The notes: generated from the letters alone by a model not told the origin. Shown: positions 52,258-61,714, counted from the stretch's first letter. The stretch: DNA of 64,000 bases from Desulfonema magnum (GCF_017377395.1 NZ_CP061800.1:1426001-1490000); one strand, 5' to 3'. Made by a program: numbers and translations.

Positions 52258-52870
52258 GGACATCAGCGATCTGAGCAGGGCAAAAACAGGGCAGGGCGCA
52301 ACAATTGCCTGGCCGTCGCCAGATGGCTGTTTGCCAACTTTTCCCGAATTAAACGATCTGGAAAAGCATTCGTCTTATGAGGCAAATGAGCAACTTGTTC
52401 CATTCCTTGAAGCGATCAGAAAAGCAGAAAGTCGTCTGTGGATCATTGACAAAAATTTTCTTCAGAAGAAAAAGCCGAGCGGACAGAATGGGATTGATAC
52501 GATTTGTGAAGCCGTCGCAGTTTCAAATGTCGAAGACATAAAAATAATTGCCATGCCGGGCGGTTCCAAGAGAGCAACAGCCGAAGATGAAGTGAAAAGA
52601 TTAAAAAATGCCCGCAAAGACCATAAGGCAGTGGCGGAAAGTCTTCCAATAGCGATTTGTACAAATTTGGTGAATAAACGGATGTCCTCCCTTATCCATG
52701 ACCGCTTCGCCATTGTGGACAATGTGCTGTGGCATTTCGGATCAGATGTTGGCGGACGTGATGCGGCTTTGAACGCGGTAAGCCTGGGGTGGAATGCGGG
52801 GGATACAAATGCCGGAGATTTCTTTACGAAATTATGGATTAGATTAGGTTGTGAACCTATCAGGAGATGA
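52232..52870 (+). CDS. second PLD-like protein (gene 2 of the operon)
   Basis: 212 residues. The central strand SRLWIIDKNFLQKK is followed by IKIIAMPGG and then IHDRFAIVDNVLWHFGSDVG. The HDRFAIVD stretch is again HxRx4D, spaced as in the PLD catalytic motif and closely resembling HDRFLAVD of gene 1. Each protein has one motif, and PLD enzymes need two, so a hetero- or homodimer is plausible. ATG 52232 lies inside the end of gene 1 after GGAGAG. The stop overlaps an ATG of gene 3 (ATGA). No family name can be given. Confidence 0.7.
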   Translation: MAKRSKWIKDISDLSRAKTGQGATIAWPSPDGCLPTFPELNDLEKHSSYEANEQLVPFLEAIRKAESRLWIIDKNFLQKKKPSGQNGIDTICEAVAVSNVEDIKIIAMPGGSKRATAEDEVKRLKNARKDHKAVAESLPIAICTNLVNKRMSSLIHDRFAIVDNVLWHFGSDVGGRDAALNAVSLGWNAGDTNAGDFFTKLWIRLGCEPIRR

Positions 52871-52875
52871 AAAAA

Positions 52876-55035
52876 ATGATTGATGAATATCTCAAATCAG
52901 CAAATAAATTTCTGATTCACCAAAATAAACGAGCGAAACAGGCAGAGGACTATATTAACGGAATATCAGACAAAGATGCTCTGGAAGAAGCGATTGCCGA
53001 ATGGTGGAGAAAGTATGCAGCCGGAGAATTCGGTTCGTTAGCCACATCTTTGCCGAATCATATCTCGGATGCTGTTTATCAGGAACCATTGTTTATTCAG
53101 ACAATGAAGAATTCTTCAGATTTTTTTAAAGACTATATATTATCCATTCGTCCGGAACTACGTGAAGCCATAATTGATATGCTCCAGGAACCTGACAGAT
53201 CGGATGGGACAGAGAAGGACGCGGCCGGGTGTCTTTTCGGCAGAGTTATCGCACTTGAACTTGCGAAAAATGAATCTGACCCGGCTCAAATGGAACTGGC
53301 GTTTTCATGCTTTGAAGTCGTCGGTCAGTTCTGGCCGTCTTTTGAAAAAAATTTTGAAGAAGCCGTGTTTAAACATGGTAAAGCAAGAGAAGAATGGATT
53401 GCCTTGTTGTCTGATGTATCAACAGAAATATCCGCTTACTTCAACCTGAATGATCCCACAGATCAAGCCGAAATAAAATTTGAAAAGGCTGAATGGCAGA
53501 AAATGGGTAATCCCTTTTATGTTTGGGATTCTCAACCTGGTTTTTATGATGATAAGTTCATTCCCTTTATAAAGCTTGAAATATTGCACAAGCTTGATTT
53601 TGAGGCATGGGTTGAAGCCTTGGAAAACCTTCCGCTTCCGCGTATCAAAAAACTCGCCCTTATGCATTCTGAACTGGAGCAGGATCATCAGTCCATTTTG
53701 AAGCTGATCAGGGAGTCTTCTCCGGTTTTTGATGAGCGCGGCAAATGGGCGGAGCAAAGAAAAACAGCAGCGCTTTATGGGGTGATGGCCGCGTTCAGGT
53801 TTGCGGAAAAAGTTTTTAAAGTTCTCAGTAAAAAGGATCCTGACAGCCTGAAAGACTTGGAAGAACGGGAAATCCCCGAATGGTTTGATCATGTCTTTGA
53901 ATCGGTTCTCGAAAGACCAGACGGTAAGATCATATCTGCGGGCTTCATTGCCTTGCTCGTCCGTCAGCATGTCGGAGAACTGGTCCGAGAGCATGAGAGA
54001 GGCGAGGAAAGAGAATGGTCTCTCACAGAACGTGCGATTGACATTCTTGCTGAAAAGCTGGCTGAAAAATGTAATATGTTGGAACTGATGCAAAATATCT
54101 GGAAACTTGAAGAAGAGAGTTTCGGACATGGCAAAGAAGATGATTCCGAAATCAATCATCTCCTGAAACAAGGACTTCCTGTTCTTCAAGACAACAGTAT
54201 GCAATATTATCTGAGTGCCGTGCTGATAGAAGAATCGCTGTCAATCCGAGACAATAAATATGGAGCGGATGACTCAGGAGAACAATCACCACAAACTCAG
54301 AAACTTTGGAATTGGTTCACAGACCTGATAAAGAAGCGAGACCCTTTTATTGACTATATCTGCAATCCTCATTTGCCAGGCGCCTTGAATTGGATATCCT
54401 ATAATATCGGTCGGATTTTGGCTCAGACGCAGGAACCCGTGAAGGAATTCTCAAAAGCCTGGAAGTCGTTGCAACATCAGCGCAACAGAGTACTCCATCA
54501 AATGCCGTCAAATGACATGGCAGCGTGTTATCCGAGCCAATTGCTGATTCGTGTCGGCACAGGAGCAATTCTATGGACAGTTGACAATCCTGAAGAGAGC
54601 ATGGATTCAGATTCGGCAAAATCGCTCTGGTTTGGCCTTTTCGATTCAGCCTATCATTTATGGTCAATGAAAAGGATTGATGTGAATTCATCTTCTCTTA
54701 TGCTGCTGAATCAGTGCATTGCTGTTGTCCCTTTGCTATTTAACAAGAAGGATATTGAAAACCCGGTCAGGCGTATAATAGAATATTTTAAGACAGATTC
54801 AAAGATGATTTGTAGCATCACCTGGTTGCTGTGGAAAAATGGGTTGCCCATTGCATCCGTTGATTCCCTCCTTTACAAATCACAAGTGAACTTCAGGGAT
54901 TCTCTGGAGGAAGAACTCGAATTGGTTAAGCTGTCCGGATCCGGGAAAGAAATGATGAAACTTTACGAAGAACTGACGGCCGTGGTAAATGGAAGCAGAT
55001 CCCCTCTGACAAACTCGGCAGGAGTGCAAGCTTAA
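52876..55035 (+). CDS. large helical protein of unknown family (gene 3 of the operon)
   Basis: 719 residues, predicted mainly alpha-helical, acidic, without signal peptide, transmembrane segment, Walker or other catalytic motif I recognise. Candidate features are an N-terminal helical region (NKFLIHQNKRAKQAEDYI), Trp-rich patches (EWWRKY, QFWPSFEKNF) and a C-terminal helical part (LNWISYNIGRILAQTQEPVK). ATG 52867 abuts its AGGAG directly, so the ATG at 52876, 9 bases after it, is preferred. Coupled translation with two PLD-like proteins suggests a scaffold, sensor or target-binding subunit. Function unknown. Confidence 0.6.
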   Translation: MIDEYLKSANKFLIHQNKRAKQAEDYINGISDKDALEEAIAEWWRKYAAGEFGSLATSLPNHISDAVYQEPLFIQTMKNSSDFFKDYILSIRPELREAIIDMLQEPDRSDGTEKDAAGCLFGRVIALELAKNESDPAQMELAFSCFEVVGQFWPSFEKNFEEAVFKHGKAREEWIALLSDVSTEISAYFNLNDPTDQAEIKFEKAEWQKMGNPFYVWDSQPGFYDDKFIPFIKLEILHKLDFEAWVEALENLPLPRIKKLALMHSELEQDHQSILKLIRESSPVFDERGKWAEQRKTAALYGVMAAFRFAEKVFKVLSKKDPDSLKDLEEREIPEWFDHVFESVLERPDGKIISAGFIALLVRQHVGELVREHERGEEREWSLTERAIDILAEKLAEKCNMLELMQNIWKLEEESFGHGKEDDSEINHLLKQGLPVLQDNSMQYYLSAVLIEESLSIRDNKYGADDSGEQSPQTQKLWNWFTDLIKKRDPFIDYICNPHLPGALNWISYNIGRILAQTQEPVKEFSKAWKSLQHQRNRVLHQMPSNDMAACYPSQLLIRVGTGAILWTVDNPEESMDSDSAKSLWFGLFDSAYHLWSMKRIDVNSSSLMLLNQCIAVVPLLFNKKDIENPVRRIIEYFKTDSKMICSITWLLWKNGLPIASVDSLLYKSQVNFRDSLEEELELVKLSGSGKEMMKLYEELTAVVNGSRSPLTNSAGVQA

Positions 55036-55191
55036 TCTGAAGTGCTTCGTCTTGTGCCTGAGCCGAGACTATAATCAACTACACACAGAGCAGGAAAAAT
55101 CGGGAAGCAGGGTTAAATATTTGAAAACAAACCTTGAATAGTAGCAAAATTGGAAAAATAGAAAAAATTGGGGGCGGACATTGGAGTGGTG

Positions 55192-55255
55192 AAATGAAAT
55201 TTTAGCACATTTTTTCAGAGGACAGCGGGCGTTAAAAGGTGCTAAAATTTCATTT
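55192..55255. repeat. AAATGAAATTTTAGCAC inverted repeat after the three-gene operon
   Basis: Perfect 17-bp arms AAATGAAATTTTAGCAC / GTGCTAAAATTTCATTT with a 30-nt loop. It lies between the convergent operon and receptor genes and may be a boundary or terminator structure. Confidence 0.75.
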
Positions 55256-55266
55256 ATGACTTAAAA

Positions 55267-57363
55267 TCAGAAATGATAACTCACACCCGCCTCAAAATAA
55301 GCCCCGTCCTGAATATAATAAGCATTATCATATTCACCGTCAGCTCCGGTGAGTTTGCCGGTGGAGTTGCTCACGCGTTCGACCTCCTCATCAAAGATGT
55401 TTTTGCCGAGAAACCAGAATTTCCAGTTTTTCATACGGTAAGAGATATTAACGTCAACCGTGGTTTTTGCATCATATTCTATAGTATTCGTATAATCCAC
55501 ATATTTCTTTCCAGTATAGTTTATATCCGCACTGCATTTCAGTCCGTCCAGCGGATAAAGATCAAATCCGAATACGCCGCTGTATTCAGGAATGCCGTAG
55601 ATATCATATCCCTCCAAATCCTTGAAAACTCTGTCATTTGACGGATGTTCATACACACGCATCTCCCCTGATTTCCACTCGATATTCTGATATGTGCCGG
55701 CAAAGCGATACCCAAAGAACGAAGAAACACGACCATCTATCTCCAGTTCAATCCCTTTTGCTTCTGCTTCGCCAACATTTTTCTGACCCAGGGATTTATT
55801 GTTGGAATGGTCATAAATGCTTGAAAACTTGTCCTTATAATCTGTGAAATATGTGGTCATGCGAATATTGAAAGCTTTGCTGATCAGATGCTTGTATCCC
55901 AGTTCATAGGTCATGGATTCCTCGGGTTTCAGGTCTTCGGGACGGTTCAGCTCACCGCCCTTTTCCGCTGCCCATGCATAATATCGCGGTGTGGGAAACC
56001 AGTAATTTCTGCCTGCGGACGCATAGATATTTGCTCTTTTGCTGAGATGATAAGACGGTGCGACAAGCCAACTGAACATGCTGTCATCCTGATCAACCTC
56101 GGTCGGAACCTTGTCCCTGAGTTTGATCTCGGCCTTATCCCATCGTCCGCCTATCCTCATGCCCCAATGATCTCCGAAAAGAAAATCATTATCCCAGAAC
56201 ATGCCGTAATGGGTCTCATCAATTTCAAAATTATACTTAGCCGTGTTTTTGTCAGGGTTATTCGGATAAATCCTTGTCTGATCAAACGCCAAGTCTTCAA
56301 AAGTGATACCGAAAGAGGGGGTGTAGCAGATACCTCCGAACTCCGCGTTATAGCCCCCGGAAAAGGTGAATGTATATGCGTCCTGCTCCTTGTCGTCATG
56401 ATACACATTCTTGGGTTTCACATACAGATAATGCAGATCCTTAAAGTCTTCTTCATAGCCGGTCCATGACAGCGCGGAATTTATAAAGGTTTTTTCACTC
56501 CTGTGGGAAAGCTCAAGGGCAACATTTGTGTCATCCTGATCCTTTTCCGTGTGCCACCACATGGTGGGGTCTGTTTCACTGACAGGGAAATGGATATCTT
56601 CCCTGTAATGCTCCAAATGCCAGTCTTTTTTAACAAATCCGTAAACAGATTTGCTGTCTTTCTGAATGATATTGCCGCGAATCCCGATACGGGTCTGATC
56701 CGAGACATTGAACCCGAGTTTCAAAAGACCCGATACTCGGTCGGTTTCTTCATCTTCATATCCATCTGTACTGTAGTTTGAGGCGTTGAGAAAATAGTCC
56801 CACTGGTCTGATCGTCCTGAAAGTCCGACATATTCGTCATGAGTGTTCCATGAACCGTATGAAAGGGACCCGTCAAAGCTCAGGGGCTTATCTTTTCTAC
56901 CCTTTTTTGTAATCACGTTGATAACGCCTCTTGCGGCACCTGGTCCGTAAGCGATTCCCGCGGAGCGCAGCACCTCGATGCGCTCAATCTGGAAAACTGG
57001 TATGAAGCTGAATTCGTCATATCTGTAATCACCGATCTTCTGAGGAACGCCGTCTATAAGTATCACAGGCCCTCCTGCCATGGAACTCCTTGTGCCTCGT
57101 ATGGTGATGGCAGAATTTTTTGAGCTTGTGTCATCCACCCCGGGAATTTTCCTGAGTGCCTCAACAATATCCTTAGCCCCTGTCTCCTCCAATTCCTCAG
57201 CCGTTATGATGGAAATACTTGCCGGAGTGTCCAGCATTTTTGACTGAGTTGTGGCAGTCACCACAATTTGATCCAGTTTATGGACATCTGTTTTCTCATC
57301 CTGAGCAATCGCGTTGCTTACCAGAAAAAACACCAGCAGAATTGGGACAATACATCTTTTCAT
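55267..57363 (-). CDS. TonB-dependent receptor under a second cobalamin riboswitch
   Basis: 698 residues. Signal peptide (VPILLVFFLVSNAIAQ), TonB box LDQIVVTATT, plug (IVEALRKIPGVDDTSS, ITIRGTRSSMAGGPVILIDG, AYGPGAARGVINVITKKGRK) and barrel ending YFEAGVSYHF. Only distantly similar to the btuB at 47.6 kb. The riboswitch at 58081-58240 implies a corrinoid or B12-controlled substrate, possibly a cobinamide or a metal complex needed when B12 is low. No partner genes follow on its strand. Confidence 0.9.
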   Translation of the reverse strand: MKRCIVPILLVFFLVSNAIAQDEKTDVHKLDQIVVTATTQSKMLDTPASISIITAEELEETGAKDIVEALRKIPGVDDTSSKNSAITIRGTRSSMAGGPVILIDGVPQKIGDYRYDEFSFIPVFQIERIEVLRSAGIAYGPGAARGVINVITKKGRKDKPLSFDGSLSYGSWNTHDEYVGLSGRSDQWDYFLNASNYSTDGYEDEETDRVSGLLKLGFNVSDQTRIGIRGNIIQKDSKSVYGFVKKDWHLEHYREDIHFPVSETDPTMWWHTEKDQDDTNVALELSHRSEKTFINSALSWTGYEEDFKDLHYLYVKPKNVYHDDKEQDAYTFTFSGGYNAEFGGICYTPSFGITFEDLAFDQTRIYPNNPDKNTAKYNFEIDETHYGMFWDNDFLFGDHWGMRIGGRWDKAEIKLRDKVPTEVDQDDSMFSWLVAPSYHLSKRANIYASAGRNYWFPTPRYYAWAAEKGGELNRPEDLKPEESMTYELGYKHLISKAFNIRMTTYFTDYKDKFSSIYDHSNNKSLGQKNVGEAEAKGIELEIDGRVSSFFGYRFAGTYQNIEWKSGEMRVYEHPSNDRVFKDLEGYDIYGIPEYSGVFGFDLYPLDGLKCSADINYTGKKYVDYTNTIEYDAKTTVDVNISYRMKNWKFWFLGKNIFDEEVERVSNSTGKLTGADGEYDNAYYIQDGAYFEAGVSYHF

Positions 57364-57513
57364 AAATAATCTCTATCTCCTTTTTCTAAAAAAATTTTGT
57401 CACCTCCAGACCCTCTGATCCGAAGATGCCCTTTTTTAATCACAAATCGCAAATCATAAATAAGTACCGAACCATAAATTTTCCGACATTTGCTTATAAA
57501 AAGAGAGGCCGCA

Positions 57514-57576
57514 AAGAAACCCGGCTTTTTCCGGCGGGGAAGGCGCCCTGTCCGGATAAAAAAAGCCGGGTTTCTT
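57514..57576. repeat. AAGAAACCCGGCTTTTT hairpin
   Basis: Arms AAGAAACCCGGCTTTTT and AAAAAGCCGGGTTTCTT around a GC-rich loop, in the leader of the second receptor. TCACAAA heptamers occur beside it (57640-57680). Confidence 0.85.
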
Positions 57577-57682
57577 CCTGTGCCGCAACTTGTTGTCCTG
57601 TATATAAAAAAAATGTACAAAAACTTTTGCCAGATACTTAAATTGCAAATTACAAATAAATCACAAATCACAAATGACTCTC

Positions 57683-57883
57683 CTATAAACGGTCATGATT
57701 TGCGATCACAACGAAGCATGAAAGTGAAACCGGAATTTTATCAAGCACTGCTACTGAAAAAAGCAGTTTTTTTTCAAGCGATATCTCCCGGTTGTATATC
57801 TGAGCACTCAGTCCGAGTCCTGTCTTTATTCCAAATACGGAAAAAGCGGAGAAGATACCGGTTAACCAAAGGTGTTTCAACAT
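57683..57883 (-). CDS. small secreted or truncated protein between riboswitch and receptor
   Basis: 66 residues from the ATG at 57883, placed 10 bases after AAAGGAG. The sequence begins like a signal peptide (MLKHLWLTGIFSAFSVFGIK) and continues as alternating strands (AQIYNREISLEKKLLFSVAV) before stopping. It could be a short secreted protein or the broken start of an outer-membrane protein. As it lies below the riboswitch terminator, it would share corrinoid control. No family recognised. Confidence 0.4.
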   Translation of the reverse strand: MLKHLWLTGIFSAFSVFGIKTGLGLSAQIYNREISLEKKLLFSVAVLDKIPVSLSCFVVIANHDRL

Positions 57884-57978
57884 ATTACTCATTCTCCTTT
57901 TCTCATAAAAAAATTCAGCCTGCCACGCATAATAAAATATATAATTTTTTCAGATAGTTAATGGTGATAGTCTGAATA

Positions 57979-58019
57979 CAAAAAAAATCCCGAGTCGAAT
58001 AAAATTCGATCCGGGATGC
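57979..58019 (-). terminator. riboswitch expression-platform terminator (second receptor)
   Basis: Minus-strand hairpin ATCCCGGATCGAATTTTATT-CGACTCGGGAT followed by a T-run (A-run 57980-57987). Homologous to the terminator at 49798-49838. Confidence 0.88.
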
Positions 58020-58080
58020 CCCTTTTTTATCCTCGAAATCTCAGTGTCTGTCAACGTTCCGCGAAGATCAGACGTTTTTT

Positions 58081-58240
58081 TCAGGCAGGTCTTCTGACTT
58101 TCAGATCATCCTATTTGCCACACCTTCCCATCCGAATAATTGAATAGTGGTATTATGTGGCGTTCGTCCCTGATAACAGCGGCGGGTCCGTTCCCGATTT
58201 TCACGGGATTCCCTATTAAGCTATGACAGCACCTTGAATG
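58081..58240 (-). ncRNA. cobalamin riboswitch upstream of the second receptor
   Basis: Nearly identical to the riboswitch at 49901-50060, with the same blocks on the minus strand (GGGAATCCCGTGAAAATCGG, ACGGACCCGCCGCTGT, GGGAAGGTGTGGC, AAGTCAGAAGACCTGCC). Similarity continues upstream to the segment TATAATGCCTTTTGGAAAG. The pair is a recent duplication of about 350 bp. Confidence 0.95.
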
Positions 58241-58589
58241 TCTCAAAATACTGCTTATTAAAAGGCATGTCAATAAAAAATAAAAAAAATTATGATTATA
58301 ATGCCTTTTGGAAAGACCATTCATCCGGCCCCCTCGGAATGAATATCCCTGAACGATACAGAGATACGAAAATATTCGGAAGATATTTATGAGAATAAGA
58401 CACAAAAAAAACCCGCGGACAACAGGGAGACATATCCGAAATTTACGGATATGTTTGTAAATGACTGATTTCAAGTTTAAAACCTGACAGATGCTGATAC
58501 TTGATAATCAAGTTTTCTGATCCGATCCGGTCGGACAGCTTGTCATTTCGTTCGGACGACCCGACTGAGCTTGTTGTCGAAGTCTGATT

Positions 58590-58692
58590 TCGCCGAAGCC
58601 TGTGAAAGCAGGAATCCGTTTTTTACCGATGCCGCGATTCCGGGAGCGGTGGATTCCTGCTTTCGCAGGAATGACAGAAAAAAATTTGATCA
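58590..58692. repeat. GTGGATTCCTGCTTTCGCAG-type repeat
   Basis: GGAGCGGTGGATTCCTGCTT-TCGCAGGAATGACAG with an inverted partner (GCCTGTGAAAGCAGGAATCC) upstream. The same sequence occurs at 43418-43447 beside the BtuF-CbiZ gene. Confidence 0.7.
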
Positions 58693-58712
58693 TCGAGTGA
58701 TAAATTAAGATA

Positions 58713-60143
58713 TTATCCTGAGTTCTGCCCCCTTTTTTTTAGCCTTTTGCTCAGTGCCTGCTGTGATATCCCCAGCATTTTGGCAGCAACAGACTGATTC
58801 CCGTCTGCCCGTTTCATGGCTTCGGCCACGACCAGTTCCGTGGCCTCCTTTATGGTGGGCAGCCGCTTACCTGAAAATATGACCGGCGACGCGTCATCCG
58901 CGTTCTGTTCCCCGCAAGAAGGGTTTTCAGAAGTGTGTTCCGGGCCAATGTGGAATCTGAACACCTCCAGAGAAAGTATGCCGGATTTGTGTCTGCTTAC
59001 AGCATCAAAGATCATGGATTTTAATTCTCTGATATTTCCGGGAAAAGCATAATTTTTAAGCAACGTGAACAATTCCTTTGGCGGGGTCGGCTTTTTCTTT
59101 TTCAGACTGTGCGCGGCCTCATCCAGAAAGTGATCCGCGAGCAGCGGAATATCATCCAGGCGCTCACGCAGCGGCGGGATATAAATGCGATGGGTACGGA
59201 GCCTGTAATTCAGGTCTTTGCGAAATTTACCAGCCTTCTGAAGTTCCGCAAGATTCTGATTGGTGGCGGCCACAATCCGGGCATTTGTCTGTTTAGGCTC
59301 ATCCTGACCCAGGGGCAGATATTCGCCTTCCTGAAGAAGCCGGAGCAGCTTTACCTGTGACGCATGATTCAGGTCTCCGATTTCATCCATAAACAAAGTG
59401 CCACCGGCCGCCTGTTCAATCAGCCCGCTCCGTACCCGTTCCGCCCCGGTAAACGCCCCTCTGACATGCCCGAAAAGGGTATCTGAGAAAACATTGTCAT
59501 CAAGTCCGGCCACATTCACGGCAATAAAATTCCCTTTAAGACCGCTGAGGGTATGCAGGGTATTGGCAATCAGCTCCTTTCCCACGCCGGTCTCCCCCCT
59601 GATCAGTACGGGCTGAGATGTGCGAGCGATGGACTCGATATATTGAAAAATGAGCAGCATTTTCTTATTGTTGGTGATAATATCCCTGAAAGCTTCGGGC
59701 TTTTCCAGTGTGTCCGCCAGAATATGCTGTTTGAGCGCGAGGTTCTCACGTTTCAGTTCCTGAAAAGAGATGGCGCGGTTGATAGCCGTGATCAGCCGGT
59801 CTTCTTCCACAGGCTTGACAATATAGTCAAATGCCCCGGATTTGATACACCGAACAGCCGTTTCCACATCCATTGCCCCGGTGACAATAATGATCGGAAC
59901 ATCCGGAATCTCCCGGGTGACTGTGTCCAGCAATCTTTCCCCGTCAATATAGGGCATATTCAGGTCCAGAAGCATAACGTCAATTGCCTGTCCGGAAAGA
60001 ATATCCATGACGCGCCTGCTGTCCTGACAGGTGATAATATTGTTGAAACCGGCCATCTGCAAAGTGGTGTCAATGGCCAGGAGAATCGCCTCTTCATCAT
60101 CCACAATCATAATGGGATGCGACGGATTCAGCATATCACTCAT
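58713..60143 (-). CDS. NtrC-type sigma-54 response regulator
   Basis: 476 residues. Receiver domain (IMIVDDEEAILLAID, phospho-Asp in VMLLDLNMPYIDG, Lys in FDYIVKPVEED), AAA+ domain (GETGVGKELIANT Walker A, GAFTGA sigma-54 contact, GGTLFMDEIGDL Walker B) and a C-terminal FIS-type helix-turn-helix (GNQSVAAKMLGISQQALSKR). A GGAGGGAG site selects the ATG at 60143. The histidine kinase gene begins upstream, 59 bp away. As an enhancer-binding protein it is a candidate activator of the sigma-54 promoters at 11.3 and 13.0 kb, which is speculative. Confidence 0.93.
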   Translation of the reverse strand: MSDMLNPSHPIMIVDDEEAILLAIDTTLQMAGFNNIITCQDSRRVMDILSGQAIDVMLLDLNMPYIDGERLLDTVTREIPDVPIIIVTGAMDVETAVRCIKSGAFDYIVKPVEEDRLITAINRAISFQELKRENLALKQHILADTLEKPEAFRDIITNNKKMLLIFQYIESIARTSQPVLIRGETGVGKELIANTLHTLSGLKGNFIAVNVAGLDDNVFSDTLFGHVRGAFTGAERVRSGLIEQAAGGTLFMDEIGDLNHASQVKLLRLLQEGEYLPLGQDEPKQTNARIVAATNQNLAELQKAGKFRKDLNYRLRTHRIYIPPLRERLDDIPLLADHFLDEAAHSLKKKKPTPPKELFTLLKNYAFPGNIRELKSMIFDAVSRHKSGILSLEVFRFHIGPEHTSENPSCGEQNADDASPVIFSGKRLPTIKEATELVVAEAMKRADGNQSVAAKMLGISQQALSKRLKKRGQNSG

Positions 60144-60182
60144 TGTACTCCCTCCGTGCTTCCTTTTTTTCGATATATAGCA

Positions 60183-60222
60183 AATTTCCAATTCTCAATT
60201 CTCAATTCTCAATTCTCAATTC
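60183..60222. repeat. TTCTCAA heptanucleotide repeat
   Basis: TTCTCAA units at the 3' end of the histidine kinase gene; they encode its last residues (LRIEN). Same unit as at 37.68 and 37.86 kb. Confidence 0.85.
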
Positions 60223-61704
60223 CGGAAAGCATGCCCTGACAGTTGTTCCCTTTCCCGATGCAGAAATAAATTCCAGTGTTCCGCAGTGGTCCTGCATAAT
60301 CCTTTCCGAAATAGCCAGTCCCAGACCCGTGCCGCCGCTGTCCCGTTTGGTGGTAAAAAAAGGGTCTGTGATTCTCTGAATCACATCCTGCGGAATGCCG
60401 GTTCCCTCATCCCGGATATGGATAAATACACACTCGGATTCAGCATCATATCCTGTGGATACGCTGATTGCCCCCTGGCTGTCCCGCAGGGACTGGCAGG
60501 CGTTCACCAGCAAATTGATGACAACCTGTTCTATCCGCTGGGCATTGCCTCTGAACGCGGGCAGATCTGCCGTATAATGGGTTGAAAAATTATCAGTGGA
60601 TTTTTTGATCAGGTTGGACACAAGCCCGATGGCCTTTTGGGTGACATCATTGACATGAATCACGTCGGACATTTCAGCCGGCTTATCCCGAGCAAAGTCC
60701 TTGAGATCAGTGACAATCTCTTTGACCCGCCTGACACCGTCCTCAATGCTCGACAACAGAAAAGGGATCCGCTCCCGAATCCGGGTGTAATCCATATTTC
60801 CCACACGGAACTCCCCCTTTGTCCGGCAGTGTTCGTCCAGGATGGGCAAAACAGAATCCCATACTTTCTGAAGGGTCGGCGTGTTCAGCATGACAGATGT
60901 GATAGGATTGTTAATCTCATGTGCCACGCCTGAGACCAGGGTTCCCAGTGAGACCATTTTGGCGGCATGGAAGAGTTGCTCCTGACGCAGCCTGGCCTGT
61001 TCTTCGGCCCGCTTTTTCTCTGTTTTCACCATCACACTCCGCCAGATAATATACGAAGAAAGCGCCATGATGATGACGAGTATTCCCAGACACATCAGGG
61101 TCAGATGCCGGGTGATGGTAGCAATTTCATTGCGAACATCTTCCACATATATCCCGGTACCCACGATCCAGCCCCAGGGTTCAAAGCCTTTTACAAAGGA
61201 AATTTTCGGGACAATCCGGCTGGGATCGTCTTTCCATTGCCATTGATAATTCACATATCCGGCCCCATACGCGCTTACGGTTTTGACAAATTCGACGAAC
61301 AGCCGCTTTCCGCTCGGATCTGCAAAATTGGAAATATTCTTTCCTTCCAGATCAGGCCGGTAAGGGTGCATGATGATGCGGGGGTGCATGTCATTAATCC
61401 AGAAATAATCTTTTAATTCCGGCCCGTAACGCAGGCTGCGAAGATGTTCAATGGCCGATGCCTGGGCTTCCCCGAGGGTGAGCTGACCGTTTTTTTCCTT
61501 TTCCGCATAAACATTCAGAGAACTCCACGCTACTTCTGTCAGTTCGCGAATAACCTCACGCTTTCCTTCGGTGAGTTTAGCTTCCACGAGCGGGAGTATC
61601 AGCAAAAAAATGGTCATGACAAACAGAAGTACTGTCAGCACCACAGGAAGAATAATTCTTACTGGTATTGTCTTAAACAATTTCCTTATAATTTTATTCT
61701 CCAT
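60202..61704 (-). CDS. Cache-domain sensor histidine kinase
   Basis: 500 residues. Transmembrane helix 1 (VRIILPVVLTVLLFVMTIFL), a periplasmic single-Cache domain (DYFWINDMHPRIIMHPYRP, YVNYQWQWKD, WIVGTGIYVEDV), helix 2 (LMCLGILVIIMALSSYIIW), then the HisKA box SGVAHEINNPITS with the phospho-His and HATPase motifs (NLLVNACQSL, DEGTGIP, GGTGLGLAI). The sensor part resembles Cache domains that bind small carboxylates and the secreted Cache protein at 12.1 kb. Partner of the response regulator below it. The C-terminus ELRIEN comes from repeat DNA. Confidence 0.92.
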   Translation of the reverse strand: MENKIIRKLFKTIPVRIILPVVLTVLLFVMTIFLLILPLVEAKLTEGKREVIRELTEVAWSSLNVYAEKEKNGQLTLGEAQASAIEHLRSLRYGPELKDYFWINDMHPRIIMHPYRPDLEGKNISNFADPSGKRLFVEFVKTVSAYGAGYVNYQWQWKDDPSRIVPKISFVKGFEPWGWIVGTGIYVEDVRNEIATITRHLTLMCLGILVIIMALSSYIIWRSVMVKTEKKRAEEQARLRQEQLFHAAKMVSLGTLVSGVAHEINNPITSVMLNTPTLQKVWDSVLPILDEHCRTKGEFRVGNMDYTRIRERIPFLLSSIEDGVRRVKEIVTDLKDFARDKPAEMSDVIHVNDVTQKAIGLVSNLIKKSTDNFSTHYTADLPAFRGNAQRIEQVVINLLVNACQSLRDSQGAISVSTGYDAESECVFIHIRDEGTGIPQDVIQRITDPFFTTKRDSGGTGLGLAISERIMQDHCGTLEFISASGKGTTVRACFPELRIEN

Positions 61705-61714
61705 ATTTGTCAAA

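Noticed and set aside
53419..54204. 261-codon minus-strand frame inside the third operon gene
   Set aside because: Antisense to the coupled operon gene, no ribosome-binding site or recognisable domain.
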